The translations under genes were made by a program, and so were the position numbers. The notes under the pieces were generated by a model. That model was not told where the DNA came from, did not search any database, and saw only the letters and a list, made by a program, of their open reading frames with translations. This document shows, in pieces, positions 56,324-64,000 of a DNA stretch of 64,000 bases. Every line of letters begins with the position of its first letter. The first letter of the stretch is position 1. This DNA is from Rhodovulum sp. 12E13 (GTDB lineage Bacteria > Pseudomonadota > Alphaproteobacteria > Rhodobacterales > Rhodobacteraceae): NCBI RefSeq assembly GCF_003340565.1, contig NZ_QPLK01000008.1, positions 124,001-188,000 of the forward strand. The letters are read 5' to 3'.

Positions 56324-57379
56324 ATGTCCGACAGGCCCCGCGACCCCGATCCCGGGCCGGTCGTGCTGACCGGGATCACAGGCTTCATCGCCAAGCGCAT
56401 CGCGGCCGACCTGCTGAACGCGGGCTACGCGGTACGCGGCACGCTGCGATCGCCTGCCCGCACCGGCGAGGTGCGCGCCGCCCTCCGCCCGGTGCTGCGC
56501 GATCCGGCAGCGGCCGACGCCCGTCTTTCCTTTTCCGAGGCCGACCTCACGACGGATGCGGGCTGGCCCGAGGCGATGGACGGTGCACGGGCGCTTGTCC
56601 ACACCGCGTCGCCCTTCCCCCTCGCCCAGCCGAAGACCGATGCGGAGCTTACCCGCCCCGCCGTCGACGGCACGCTGCGCGCCCTGCGGGCCGCGCAGTC
56701 CGCCGGTGTCACGCGCGTCGTGCTCACGTCGTCGGTGGTGGCGATCCTGCACAACGAGCGGCCCCAGGGTCACGTCCATACCGAAGAGGACTGGACGGAG
56801 ACCGGTCACCCCACCGCCACGCCCTATGCCAGATCCAAGACGCTGGCCGAGCGCGCGGCATGGAACTTCGCGGCCGACCACCCCGAGATGCAGCTGACGG
56901 CGATCAACCCCGGCCTCGTCGTCGGTCGCCCGCTCGACGCGCGCTACGGCACGTCCCTGCAGGTGGTCGCGCGGTTCCTGTCCGGCAAGGACCCGATGGT
57001 GCCGGATTTCGGGCTCGCCGTGGTCGACGTGGCCGACGTCTCGGCGATGCATGTCGCCGCGCTCGAGCGGCCCGCAACGGCCGGGCGCCGCTACATCGCC
57101 GCCGAGCGGTTCGTCATGGCGCCCGAGATGACCCGGTGGCTCGCCGACGCTTTCCCCGGCCGGCGCATCCCCACCCGCATCGCGCCGAGATGGCTCCTGC
57201 GCGCGCTCGCGCTCGCCGATCCCGCGGTGCGCGCGATCCTGCCCGCGATCGGCGACGAGAAGCGCCTGTCGAACGCTCGCGCCCGGGAAGAGCTGGGCAT
57301 CACCTTCAGACCGGCGAAGGACGCGGTGCTCGCCTCGGCCGCCTTTCTCGACGAGGCGGGGCGCGCGACGCCCGCCTGA
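56324..57379 (+). CDS. NAD(P)-dependent extended SDR, paralogue
   Basis: A 351-residue extended SDR. It has VLTGITGFIAKRIA near 14-27 (GxxGFIA), VVLTSSVVAIL, YARSK and INPGLVVGRPLDARYG. It shares the same family as the gene at 55261 and probably arose by duplication, but with a different N-terminus. ATG 56324 follows AGAGGAG. It converges with recO, 11 bases away. Confidence 0.85.
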   Translation: MSDRPRDPDPGPVVLTGITGFIAKRIAADLLNAGYAVRGTLRSPARTGEVRAALRPVLRDPAAADARLSFSEADLTTDAGWPEAMDGARALVHTASPFPLAQPKTDAELTRPAVDGTLRALRAAQSAGVTRVVLTSSVVAILHNERPQGHVHTEEDWTETGHPTATPYARSKTLAERAAWNFAADHPEMQLTAINPGLVVGRPLDARYGTSLQVVARFLSGKDPMVPDFGLAVVDVADVSAMHVAALERPATAGRRYIAAERFVMAPEMTRWLADAFPGRRIPTRIAPRWLLRALALADPAVRAILPAIGDEKRLSNARAREELGITFRPAKDAVLASAAFLDEAGRATPA

Positions 57380-57390
57380 CCACGCCCGTC

Positions 57391-58137
57391 TCAGCCTGGC
57401 AGCCGCGCCAACGCCTCGACCAGCCGCCCGCGTGCCCCCGGCAACGGCCGGTTGCCAAGCGATGGCACGAGCCGCCGCTCAAGGAAATGGCCGGTGGTGA
57501 CCAGCCCGGTGCGCACCTCGGCGAGCGGCCCCTCCCCCTCGCCCCGGAGCGCCGGCGGCAGGGGCAGAAGCCGGTCGGCCCATGCCCCTGCGCCCGCCGC
57601 GCTCACGGCCCGGCCGGTGCGGGGCGAAACGTAGACGAGCCCCTCCGTCGCTCCGGTCGCCGCGCAGGTGGAAAGATCGAGGCCGAATCCCATCTCGGCC
57701 AGCAGAGCCGCCTCCCACCTCAGATAGGCATAAGGCCACACCGCGCTCTGGCCGATCAGGTCGAGCACGGCGACGGTCTGGTGGTAGAAGGCGGGGTAGG
57801 GCTGCCGCTCGGGCAGGGCGAAGGCGGCGAGCGCCGTGACCGCGGCGAGGCCAGCCAGCGCCGCCCGGTCGCCCATCAGCGCTGCCGCCCGCCCCCGCAC
57901 CGGCTCGACCGTGAAGCTGCCGAGGTGCTCCTCGAGCCGGGCGCGCCACGCCACGTCGAGCTGCGCGCCGGGCTGCAGGAGCGGCGCGAGCCGCCGCCCG
58001 CCTCCGCCGCGCACGAGGCCCGCATGGCGGCCGTGACCTTCGGTGAAGACCTCGGCCAACGCGCTGCCCTCGCCGTGCCGGCGCACCGCCAGCAGCACCC
58101 CGTCTTCGCGCCATTCGAGTGCCAGCGCCCCCTCCAT
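57391..58137 (-). CDS. recO: DNA repair protein RecO
   Basis: A 248-residue RecO that helps RecA load in the RecFOR pathway. It begins [26 protein letters not shown] split by strand, an OB fold with the helical C-terminal bundle [13 protein letters not shown] and [24 protein letters not shown]. Start at ATG 58137 gives normal length. It is the last gene of the lepB-rnc-era-DUF1491-recO unit, a common alphaproteobacterial order. Confidence 0.93.
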   Translation of the reverse strand: MEGALALEWREDGVLLAVRRHGEGSALAEVFTEGHGRHAGLVRGGGGRRLAPLLQPGAQLDVAWRARLEEHLGSFTVEPVRGRAAALMGDRAALAGLAAVTALAAFALPERQPYPAFYHQTVAVLDLIGQSAVWPYAYLRWEAALLAEMGFGLDLSTCAATGATEGLVYVSPRTGRAVSAAGAGAWADRLLPLPPALRGEGEGPLAEVRTGLVTTGHFLERRLVPSLGNRPLPGARGRLVEALARLPG

Positions 58138-58183
58138 TCGCGGTGATCCGGCAGAGCGGCTTCGCCGCATGCCCCCACGTTTT

Positions 58184-58270
58184 GCGCGCCCGGCCGGGCG
58201 CGCGCCTGCGTATTTGGAACAGAAAGAAACCCCGCGGTCACGCCTGCCCGCTTCTTTCCGTGTTCAAACA
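58184..58270. repeat. palindrome plus GTATTT box (related to 54914 repeat)
   Basis: A perfect 20-bp palindrome (half-site GCGCGCCCGG, 58184-58203) is followed by TGCGTATTTGGAACAGAAAG, then an imperfect inverted repeat of GAACAGAAAGAA with TTCTTTCCGTGTTC near 58265. The GTATTT-N3-spacing and hairpin order resemble the element at 54914. It lies between DUF1491 and recO. Confidence 0.55.
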
Positions 58271-58311
58271 CGCATTGTGCGAGGATGAGAGGCCGCCGAC
58301 CGGTGGGGCGG

Positions 58312-58638
58312 CTAGTCCAGCCCCGGCGAGTCGAGCAGGTGGCGGCCCAGCCTGTCCTCGATCTCGACCACCCAGAGATCGGGGTCGAAGCGGCGCGCTC
58401 GGGCGATGGCGGCATCGACCTCGGGCTCGTCGCCCTCGGCCAGCACGTCCCAGGGCCGCGAGCCGTCGAGCGCGGTGATCCGCTGGAAGGCGCGCGCGCG
58501 GCCGTCGAGCGTGGCGAGCTTGACGAGGATCGCCCCGGCCGTGGCATCGCCCCGCGCGCCGATATAGACGGGGATGCCCTCGGCCTCGCAGCGCAGGCGG
58601 TAGGCATCGACCCAGAGGCCCGCGGCGAGGCGGCTCAT
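58312..58638 (-). CDS. DUF1491 family protein
   Basis: A 108-residue cytoplasmic protein with the DUF1491 pattern LAAGLWVDAYRLRCEAEGIP, ARGDATAGAILVKL and a C-terminal WVVEIEDRLGRHLLD. The function is unknown, but the gene constantly sits between era and recO in Rhodobacterales, as here. It starts at ATG 58638, 21 bases after the era stop. Confidence 0.88.
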   Translation of the reverse strand: MSRLAAGLWVDAYRLRCEAEGIPVYIGARGDATAGAILVKLATLDGRARAFQRITALDGSRPWDVLAEGDEPEVDAAIARARRFDPDLWVVEIEDRLGRHLLDSPGLD

Positions 58639-58659
58639 AACGGCTCCCTCATGCGCGCC

Positions 58660-59568
58660 TCACCCCTCGCCATCTCGGAAATCGAGCCCCATCTCGGAAT
58701 AGCGCTCGGCCTCGTCCAGCCAGCCGGGGCGCACCTTGACCTGGGTGAAGAGGTGCACCTTGCGGCCCAGAAACTCCTCGAGCTCCGCCCGGGCCGCCTG
58801 CCCGACCGCCTTGAGCGTCGCGCCGCCCTTGCCGAGCACGATCCCCTTGTGGCCGTCGCGGGCGACGTAGATCAGCTGGTCGATGCGGGTCGAGCCGTCC
58901 TTGCGATCCTCCCAGTTCTCGGTCTCGACCGTGAGCTGGTAGGGCAGCTCCTCGTGCAGGCGGAGGGTCAGCTTCTCGCGGGTGATCTCGGCGGCGATCA
59001 TGCGCAGGGGCAGGTCGGCGATCTGGTCCTCTGGGTAGAGCCAAGGGCCCTCGGGCATCTCGTCCGCGAGCCACCGGCGCAGGTCGTCCACGCCGTGGCC
59101 CCGGTCGGCCGAGATCATGAACGTGCGCACGAAATCGTGGGCCGCGTTCATCTCCTCGGCCAGCGACAGAAGCGCGGGCGGCTCCACCCGGTCGATCTTG
59201 TTGATGGCGAGCGCCACGGGGCGCCCCCTGGCCTGAGTGGCGAGCGCGTCGAGGATGGCGCGCACGCCCTCTGTCAGCCCGCGATGGGCCTCGACCAGAA
59301 GCACGACCATGTCGGCATCCGCCGCGCCGCCCCAGGCGGCGGCGACCATCGCCCGGTCGAGCCGGCGGCGGGGACGGAACAGTCCCGGCGTGTCGACGAA
59401 GACGAGCTGCGCGTCGCCCTCGATCGCGACGCCGCGAATGCGGGCGCGCGTCGTCTGCACCTTGTGGGTGACGATCGACACCTTGGCGCCGACCATCCGG
59501 TTGAGCAGCGTCGATTTGCCGGCGTTCGGCTCGCCGATGAGCGCGACGAAGCCGCAGCGTGTGGTCAT
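58660..59568 (-). CDS. era: GTPase Era
   Basis: A 302-residue essential GTPase that binds the 3' end of 16S rRNA in 30S maturation. It has G1 GEPNAGKSTLLN, G2 VQTTRARIRG, G3 VDTPGLF and G4 NKID, and a C-terminal KH domain with GKGGATLKAVGQ. ATG 59568 follows CGGAGGTGCCCC; longer frames cross the hairpin at 59637. It is separated from rnc by that perfect hairpin, which is unusual because the two are normally close-coupled. Confidence 0.96.
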   Translation of the reverse strand: MTTRCGFVALIGEPNAGKSTLLNRMVGAKVSIVTHKVQTTRARIRGVAIEGDAQLVFVDTPGLFRPRRRLDRAMVAAAWGGAADADMVVLLVEAHRGLTEGVRAILDALATQARGRPVALAINKIDRVEPPALLSLAEEMNAAHDFVRTFMISADRGHGVDDLRRWLADEMPEGPWLYPEDQIADLPLRMIAAEITREKLTLRLHEELPYQLTVETENWEDRKDGSTRIDQLIYVARDGHKGIVLGKGGATLKAVGQAARAELEEFLGRKVHLFTQVKVRPGWLDEAERYSEMGLDFRDGEG

Positions 59569-59636
59569 GGGGCACCTCCGATGCAAGGGGCCAGACATAG
59601 GCGAGACCGGCGCGCGCCGCCAGCGCTTCGGGACGT

Positions 59637-59699
59637 GGCCGGGCGGCGGCTGGCGGGCGGGGGTGGGCGGGTGGGTCGGCCGCCAGCCGCCGCCCGGCC
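59637..59699. repeat. perfect 20-bp stem with G-quadruplex-type loop (family copy 3)
   Basis: The arms 59637-59656 and 59680-59699 pair perfectly (left arm begins GGCCGGGCGGCGG). The 23-base loop holds GGGTGGGCGGGTGGG (59661-59675), the same 15 bases as copies 1 and 2, but without an inner stem. It abuts the rnc stop codon and precedes era. Double-stranded RNA of this length is a potential substrate for the RNase III encoded just upstream. Confidence 0.9.
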
Positions 59700-60386
59700 T
59701 CAGCCGCCCCGCTCGACCTCGGCCAGCAGGGCCTGCGCGGCCGCCTGTTCGGCGGCGCGCTTTGAGGGCGCGCGGGCCTCGGCGGCCGCCCCGCTCTCCA
59801 GCCGGGCGCGGATGGTGAATTCGGGCGCATGGTCGGGGCCGGAGCGGGCGACCTGCTCGTAGGCGGGCGGTTTCATGCCCCGCGCCTGCGCCCATTCCTG
59901 CAGCGCCGTCTTGGGGTCGCGCGCATCCTCGGCCACGCGGCCCACGCGGTCGCCCCAGAGGCGCAGCACAAGCGCGCGGGCGGCGTTGAACCCCGCGTCG
60001 AGGTAGACCGCGGCGATCACGGCCTCCATGCCATCGGCCAGCAGGGCCGCCTTGCGCCGCCCGCCGGTCATGGTCTCCGATCGGCCGAGCTTGAGCACGT
60101 CGCCCAGCCCGATCTCGCCCGCCACCTCGGCGCAGGTCTCGCGCCGCACCAGCGCGTTGTAGCGGGGAGCGAGCTGGCCTTCCTTCGCGTCGGCATCGGC
60201 CGCCAGCAGCGCCTCGGCCATGACGAGGCCCAGCACCCGGTCGCCGAGGAACTCCAGCCGCTGATTGTCGGGGCGGCTATCGGACGAGAGCGAGGAATGG
60301 GTCAGCGCCCGCACCAGCAGCTCCGGCCGGGCGAACGCGTGGCCCAGCCGGTGCTGGAAGTCGCGCAAGTCGGCCGAAAGCTTCAT
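59700..60386 (-). CDS. rnc: ribonuclease III
   Basis: A 228-residue endonuclease for double-stranded RNA. The catalytic signature is [16 protein letters not shown], the second acidic site is in [15 protein letters not shown], and the C-terminal dsRNA-binding domain is at about 155-226. It starts at ATG 60386, overlapping the lepB stop (ATGA). It is followed at once by a perfect 20-bp hairpin. Confidence 0.96.
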   Translation of the reverse strand: MKLSADLRDFQHRLGHAFARPELLVRALTHSSLSSDSRPDNQRLEFLGDRVLGLVMAEALLAADADAKEGQLAPRYNALVRRETCAEVAGEIGLGDVLKLGRSETMTGGRRKAALLADGMEAVIAAVYLDAGFNAARALVLRLWGDRVGRVAEDARDPKTALQEWAQARGMKPPAYEQVARSGPDHAPEFTIRARLESGAAAEARAPSKRAAEQAAAQALLAEVERGG

Positions 60387-61162
60387 TCGATGCGATGGAA
60401 GAACCGGTCGGGCCGCCATGTCCAGACGAAGAAGAGCGAACGCCCCGCGGCAGAGAACATCACCCGGTCGGCCCGGCCGATCAGGTTTTCCTCGGGCACG
60501 AAGCCGACGCCGCGGGCGAGCGGGTTGACCCGGCTGTCGGTGGAGTTGTCGCGGTTGTCGCCCATGAAGAAATAGTGGCCCTCGGGCACGGTGTAGACGG
60601 GCGTGTTGTCGTTCGGCCCCGACCGCACGTCGAGAATGTTGTGCGCGGCCCCGTTCGGCAGCGTCTCGACGAAGCGCGCCTTCTCGCAGGTGCCGCCCTG
60701 TCCGACCGGTGCGTTGGCGCATTGCGGCGTCAGGCGCTGCGGGCCCTGCGGCGCGTAGACCTCCTCGAAGGTGCCGGCCGGCTCCATGCCCACCGCCTCG
60801 CCGTTGAGATGGAGCACGCCGTCGCGCATCTGCACCCGGTCGCCCGGAAGGCCGACGAGCCGCTTGATGAAGTCTTGCCCGTTGACGGGGTGGCGGAACA
60901 CCACGACGTCGCCCTGCGCAGGCTCGCGCGCCAGCCACCGCCCCTCGATGAAGCCGCACATCGAGAAGGGGCAGGAATGCTGCGAATAGCCGTAGGCCAT
61001 CTTGTTGACGAACAGGAAATCGCCGATCAGCAGCGTGTCCTTCATCGAGCCCGAGGGAATCCAGAACGGCTGGAAGAACAGGGTGCGAAAGACACCGGCG
61101 ATCAGCAGCGCGTAGACGACCGTCTTGACCGTCTCGGAGAGACCTTCCCGAATGCTCGCCAT
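60383..61162 (-). CDS. lepB: signal peptidase I
   Basis: A 259-residue inner-membrane peptidase that removes Sec signal peptides. The membrane anchor is at about 12-30. The Ser-Lys dyad is S39 ([14 protein letters not shown]) and K100 ([13 protein letters not shown]); box [12 protein letters not shown], is present. 259 residues is typical for alphaproteobacteria. It lies upstream of rnc with a four-base overlap. Confidence 0.96.
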   Translation of the reverse strand: MASIREGLSETVKTVVYALLIAGVFRTLFFQPFWIPSGSMKDTLLIGDFLFVNKMAYGYSQHSCPFSMCGFIEGRWLAREPAQGDVVVFRHPVNGQDFIKRLVGLPGDRVQMRDGVLHLNGEAVGMEPAGTFEEVYAPQGPQRLTPQCANAPVGQGGTCEKARFVETLPNGAAHNILDVRSGPNDNTPVYTVPEGHYFFMGDNRDNSTDSRVNPLARGVGFVPEENLIGRADRVMFSAAGRSLFFVWTWRPDRFFHRIE

Positions 61163-61257
61163 CCTGCCCGCCTGTTCTTGTCGCCGAGGCGACTGCCCGC
61201 CCTCGCGCGGCTACATGCGGGCGGGGGAGGGGGGAGTCAAGCAAGGCACCGGGCCGC

Positions 61258-61776
61258 TCACGCCCCCTCGGGCGGCCCGCCCGGCCGTGCATCCTGCGGG
61301 GCGGCGGCCGGCAGGGTGCAGCCGCGCAGGCCCGCCGCCCAGAGCCCGGCCCGATCGACGCCCGCCGCCACAGCGCGGTCGACCAGCACGCCCGGGTCGG
61401 CGGCGACCGCGGCGAGCGCCCCGGCCACTTCGCCCGACACCGCATCGAGCCGCGCCTCGGCCTCGGCGAGGCGCTCTCCCAGGGTCGCGCCGAGGCGGGC
61501 GGCCCCCTCGTCGGCCCCCTCCCCGAGCTCGGCGAGATCGGCCCGGAGCCCGGCAATCTCGCCGCGGGTCAGGGCGATCTCGTCGGCAAGCGGGGCGAGG
61601 CGGGCCACCTGCACGGCGGCCGCCTCCGCCATGCGCACGCCGACCCGGTCGACTGTGGCCGTCACTTGCCAGGCGAGGAACAGGCAGGCCGCCAGGAGGA
61701 TCAGGGTGGCATTGACGAGGGACAGGGCGAGCGCCCGCAGCGCGCGGGCGAGGCGGGGGGCGACGGCGTCGGGCAT
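61258..61776 (-). CDS. hypothetical membrane-anchored coiled-coil protein
   Basis: A 172-residue protein with one membrane segment (about 20-37, [20 protein letters not shown]) and a long Ala/Glu/Arg helix (45-130) that would form a coiled coil. No family is recognised. It starts one base after the acpS stop, so it is translationally linked to it, and ends 95 bases before lepB. Its place between acpS and lepB, where alphaproteobacteria usually have nothing or an uncharacterised gene, gives no functional hint. Confidence 0.65.
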   Translation of the reverse strand: MPDAVAPRLARALRALALSLVNATLILLAACLFLAWQVTATVDRVGVRMAEAAAVQVARLAPLADEIALTRGEIAGLRADLAELGEGADEGAARLGATLGERLAEAEARLDAVSGEVAGALAAVAADPGVLVDRAVAAGVDRAGLWAAGLRGCTLPAAAPQDARPGGPPEGA

Positions 61777-61777
61777 G

Positions 61778-62200
61778 TCAGGCTCTCTCCATGGCGGATT
61801 GCGGCAGCGGGCGCGCCTCGATCAGCACCACCGCCTGCGCCCAGGGGTGGTCGTCGGTCAGGGTGACATGAATGATCGCCTCATGCCCCGGCGGCGTCAT
61901 CTCGGCCAGCCTCTCGGCCGCCCAGCCGGTGACATGCATCACCGGCTGCCCGGTGGCGAGGTTGGTCACCGCCATGTCGCGCCAGGCGATTCCCATGCGC
62001 AGGCCGGTGCCGAGCGCCTTGGAGCAGGCTTCCTTCGCCGCCCATCGCTTGGCGTAGGTCGCCGCCGTCTCGCGCCGCCGCTCGGCCTTGCGCCGCTCGA
62101 CGGGCGTGAAGACCCGGTCGCGGAAGCGGTCGCCCCAGCGGTCGAGCACCCGCTCCATGCGCTCGATGTTCGCCAGATCGGTTCCGATACCGAGGATCAT
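61778..62200 (-). CDS. acpS: holo-[acyl-carrier-protein] synthase
   Basis: A 140-residue phosphopantetheinyl transferase that activates the acyl carrier protein. It has [18 protein letters not shown] (with D8), the magnesium-site [13 protein letters not shown] and a late [16 protein letters not shown] start it at ATG 62200; the upstream 31-residue extension lacks homology. pdxJ, its usual neighbour, is absent; a secreted coiled-coil gene lies upstream instead. Confidence 0.94.
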   Translation of the reverse strand: MILGIGTDLANIERMERVLDRWGDRFRDRVFTPVERRKAERRRETAATYAKRWAAKEACSKALGTGLRMGIAWRDMAVTNLATGQPVMHVTGWAAERLAEMTPPGHEAIIHVTLTDDHPWAQAVVLIEARPLPQSAMERA

Positions 62201-62314
62201 GCGCCGCTCCCGCCCCTTCCCCCGACGGCTTGCCGCATCCCGCCCGGCGACGCCAGCCCCGGCAAGAGGCCCCGTGCACGAGGATCTCCGCAATACGCGC
62301 CGGGCGCGTCCCCG

Positions 62315-63496
62315 TCAGCTGCCCGCGAGCGCCCGGGAGATGTCGAGGAAGCCCTCGAGGTCGTCGCCCTCGAGCGGGATGAGCGCCTCGTTCTCGATCG
62401 CCATCAGCGCCTCGAATTCCGCCTGCTGCCACGCGAACCGGTCGAAGAGCACCACCGCCTGGTTGAGCGTGCGCAGCGTGTTGACGGCGAGCGTCGCGTC
62501 GTCGGCCGCCGCGGCGAGCCGCTCCTCCAACAGCGCCTGCCGGCCGAGCAGCAGATCGCGATACCGATCCACGACGCCCGCAATCTCTTCCTGGATCTCG
62601 AGATTCGCCGCGTAGCGCGCGGCCGTCGCCGCGTCGGGCGCCTCCGCGAGCAGGGCGCGCGTCTCCTCGATGAGGGCGGCGTTGTCGGCCTCGAACTCCG
62701 CGAGGTTGGGCAGCCAGACCTCGCGGTAGTCGCGAAGGTGCAGCTCGTGCAGGCGCGCCGAGACGAGCCGCATGACCGCGGCCACCCCGTAGTAGCGCCG
62801 GAGCGTGTCGTTGCTGGTGACGGTCGTCCGGATCTCGCCGAGGCGCCGCTCGACCTGCTGGAGCACCGTGAAGGCGATGCTGGCCTCGACGATCGACCGG
62901 CCGTTGACCTGGTAGAGGATGGCGCGCGCCTGCTCCTGCGTAAGCTCGATGCCGTATTCGCCGGCCATCGCGCGCACGAAGTCGCGCTCGATCCCGGCGC
63001 GAGTGCGGCGCAGCTCGCCCAGCCTGTCGGCGCCGCGCTCGAGCCGTTGCTCGATATCCTCGAGCGAACCGGCCGCGTGCTCGCGCATGAGCACCGTGTC
63101 GAGCCGTGTCATCACCTCGTCGGAGGGGCGCGCGGTCAGCCGGTCGACGCGCAACTGATCCATCTCGGCCTCGATCTCGGCGATGCGCGCGTCGGCCCGC
63201 AGAAGGCGCTGCCGCGCCTCGGAATAGGTATCGCCCACGATCATCGCGATCAGATCGTCGAGATGGGCGTCGAGATCGGCCTCGACGTCGGCGCGCGAGC
63301 GCCCGAGCCAGCGATCGCGCTCCCCGACCTCCTGCATCTCGTCGATAAGCGCGCGCATCTCCGCCAGCTCGTCGACGGCGCGGTCGATGATCGGCGCGGC
63401 GTCATAGGCGCTCGGATCCTCGGCCGCCGCGCCACCCCGAGCAAGCGCAGGCTGCGCGAGCAGCACGGCGAGGCAGGCGGCTTTCAGCACTCTCAT
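62315..63496 (-). CDS. exported coiled-coil protein of unknown function
   Basis: A 393-residue protein with a Sec signal (MRVLKAACLAVLLAQPALA, 1-19). The mature chain is nearly all alpha-helix, rich in Glu/Arg/Ala, with heptad-like stretches (VDELAEMRALIDEMQEVGE, DARIAEIEAEMDQLR). It has no cysteines after the signal and no known domain. It is divergent from the NsrR-like gene, which might control it. I do not recognise a function. Confidence 0.7.
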   Translation of the reverse strand: MRVLKAACLAVLLAQPALARGGAAAEDPSAYDAAPIIDRAVDELAEMRALIDEMQEVGERDRWLGRSRADVEADLDAHLDDLIAMIVGDTYSEARQRLLRADARIAEIEAEMDQLRVDRLTARPSDEVMTRLDTVLMREHAAGSLEDIEQRLERGADRLGELRRTRAGIERDFVRAMAGEYGIELTQEQARAILYQVNGRSIVEASIAFTVLQQVERRLGEIRTTVTSNDTLRRYYGVAAVMRLVSARLHELHLRDYREVWLPNLAEFEADNAALIEETRALLAEAPDAATAARYAANLEIQEEIAGVVDRYRDLLLGRQALLEERLAAAADDATLAVNTLRTLNQAVVLFDRFAWQQAEFEALMAIENEALIPLEGDDLEGFLDISRALAGS

Positions 63497-63675
63497 CAAC
63501 GGTCTCCCTCGGCAGTTGGCGACGATCACGGCACTACCCGCCCATATAGGTCGGCGCGGCGCGTTCCGCAGACTAGCGCCGCCACACGGCGAAACTGCGG
63601 AACCGGCAGGACAATTGTGCCGCCGCCATGCGGCCTATATGTAGGGCATGTCGACGGGGGGAGCGCGACCCGCCC

Positions 63676-64000
63676 ATGAAACTGACGACCTACACCACCT
63701 ACGCCCTGCGCGTGCTGCAGCTCACGGCTCTGCGCGCGCCCGATCTCGTGCGCGTCGACGACGTGGTGGCAGTGCACGGGCTCGCGCGGCCGCACGTCGT
63801 CAAGATCGTGCACGCGCTCGGACGGGCCGGCTATCTCGAGACGAAGCGGGGCCGTGGTGGCGGCTTCCGCCTCGGCATGGCGCCCGGAAAGATCATCGTG
63901 GGCGACGTGGTGCGCCTGACCGAGGGCGAACCCGAACTGGTCGAATGCTTCGTCCCCGAATCGAACACCTGCCCGCTCATCGGGATCTGCCGCCTGTCGG
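63676..64000 (+). CDS. Rrf2-family regulator, NsrR-like, 3' end outside window
   Basis: The first 108 residues of an Rrf2 transcription factor. The N-terminal winged helix is YTTYALRVLQLTAL...ARPHVVKIVHALGRAG with the GRGGGFRLG wing. Cysteines C91, C99 and C105 (VECFVPESNTCPLIGICRLS) are placed for an iron-sulfur cluster and resemble NsrR more than IscR, suggesting nitric-oxide sensing. It starts at ATG 63676; the frame is open to the right edge. The neighbouring promoter region is shared with the secreted coiled-coil gene. Confidence 0.8.
   Translation, partial: MKLTTYTTYALRVLQLTALRAPDLVRVDDVVAVHGLARPHVVKIVHALGRAGYLETKRGRGGGFRLGMAPGKIIVGDVVRLTEGEPELVECFVPESNTCPLIGICRLS

Overview
The window is about 64 kb of very GC-rich DNA, dense with overlapping operons. 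It fits a purple non-sulfur or marine alphaproteobacterium of the Rhodobacteraceae/Paracoccaceae type. Four gene sets support this: ccoNOQP next to a universal stress protein, FnrL and oxygen-independent coproporphyrinogen oxidase; the pckA / chvI-chvG-hprK-rapZ-EIIA-HPr cluster; the lepB-rnc-era-DUF1491-recO cluster; and (2S)-methylsuccinyl-CoA dehydrogenase together with polyhydroxybutyrate genes. No tRNA, rRNA, CRISPR array, prophage or insertion sequence was seen. Nearly every gene is ordinary chromosomal core; the unusual material is in the short intergenic spaces.

Layout: 1-7.5 kb is a surface-glycan style operon (two GT2 glycosyltransferases, an unknown protein, a TPR-like protein, a sulfotransferase-like protein). 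7.5-16 kb is the microaerobic respiration block: cbb3 oxidase, Usp, FnrL, HemN and a membrane-anchored cytochrome c, with three FNR boxes. 16-30 kb holds a phytase-esterase-like exported protein, a DUF1127 protein, GabD, a hydrolase, an S58 peptidase, an SDR, DUF2062, the stringent factor Rsh with RpoZ, FolK, a NYN-domain protein, a membrane protein and a small cytochrome c. 29-39 kb holds IspH, DUF3429, a methyltransferase, RNase HI, PhaB/PhaA, an EAL protein, Tag, a TlpA-like protein, ArgH and a tiny lipoprotein. 39-49 kb holds a DUF374 acyltransferase, SMC, a lipoprotein, a PlsC-like acyltransferase, HPr, EIIA, RapZ, HprK and ChvG/ChvI. 49-64 kb holds PckA, DUF429, a TauE/SafE exporter, Mcd, two extended SDRs, RecO, DUF1491, Era, RNase III, LepB, a coiled-coil protein, AcpS, a secreted coiled-coil protein and the start of an NsrR-like Rrf2 regulator.

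How the genes work together: FNR boxes tie the cbb3 oxidase, FnrL and HemN to oxygen limitation. The HPr/HprK/EIIA/RapZ and ChvGI genes beside pckA form the classical alphaproteobacterial carbon/envelope control module. PhaAB plus Mcd imply acetyl-CoA handling through PHB and the ethylmalonyl-CoA pathway.

Most interesting signals: (1) three intergenic elements, just downstream of smc, plsC and rnc on the minus strand, share an identical 15-nt G-quadruplex-type loop on perfect 20-30 bp stems of unrelated sequence; a degenerate fourth lies near phaB. (2) Three loci carry back-to-back 20-24 bp near-perfect palindromes, two to four per locus. (3) A perfect FNR box with no downstream gene faces a factor-independent terminator about 150 nt away, suggesting an FnrL-controlled small RNA. 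(4) The stringent factor lacks a standard start codon where its family homology begins.
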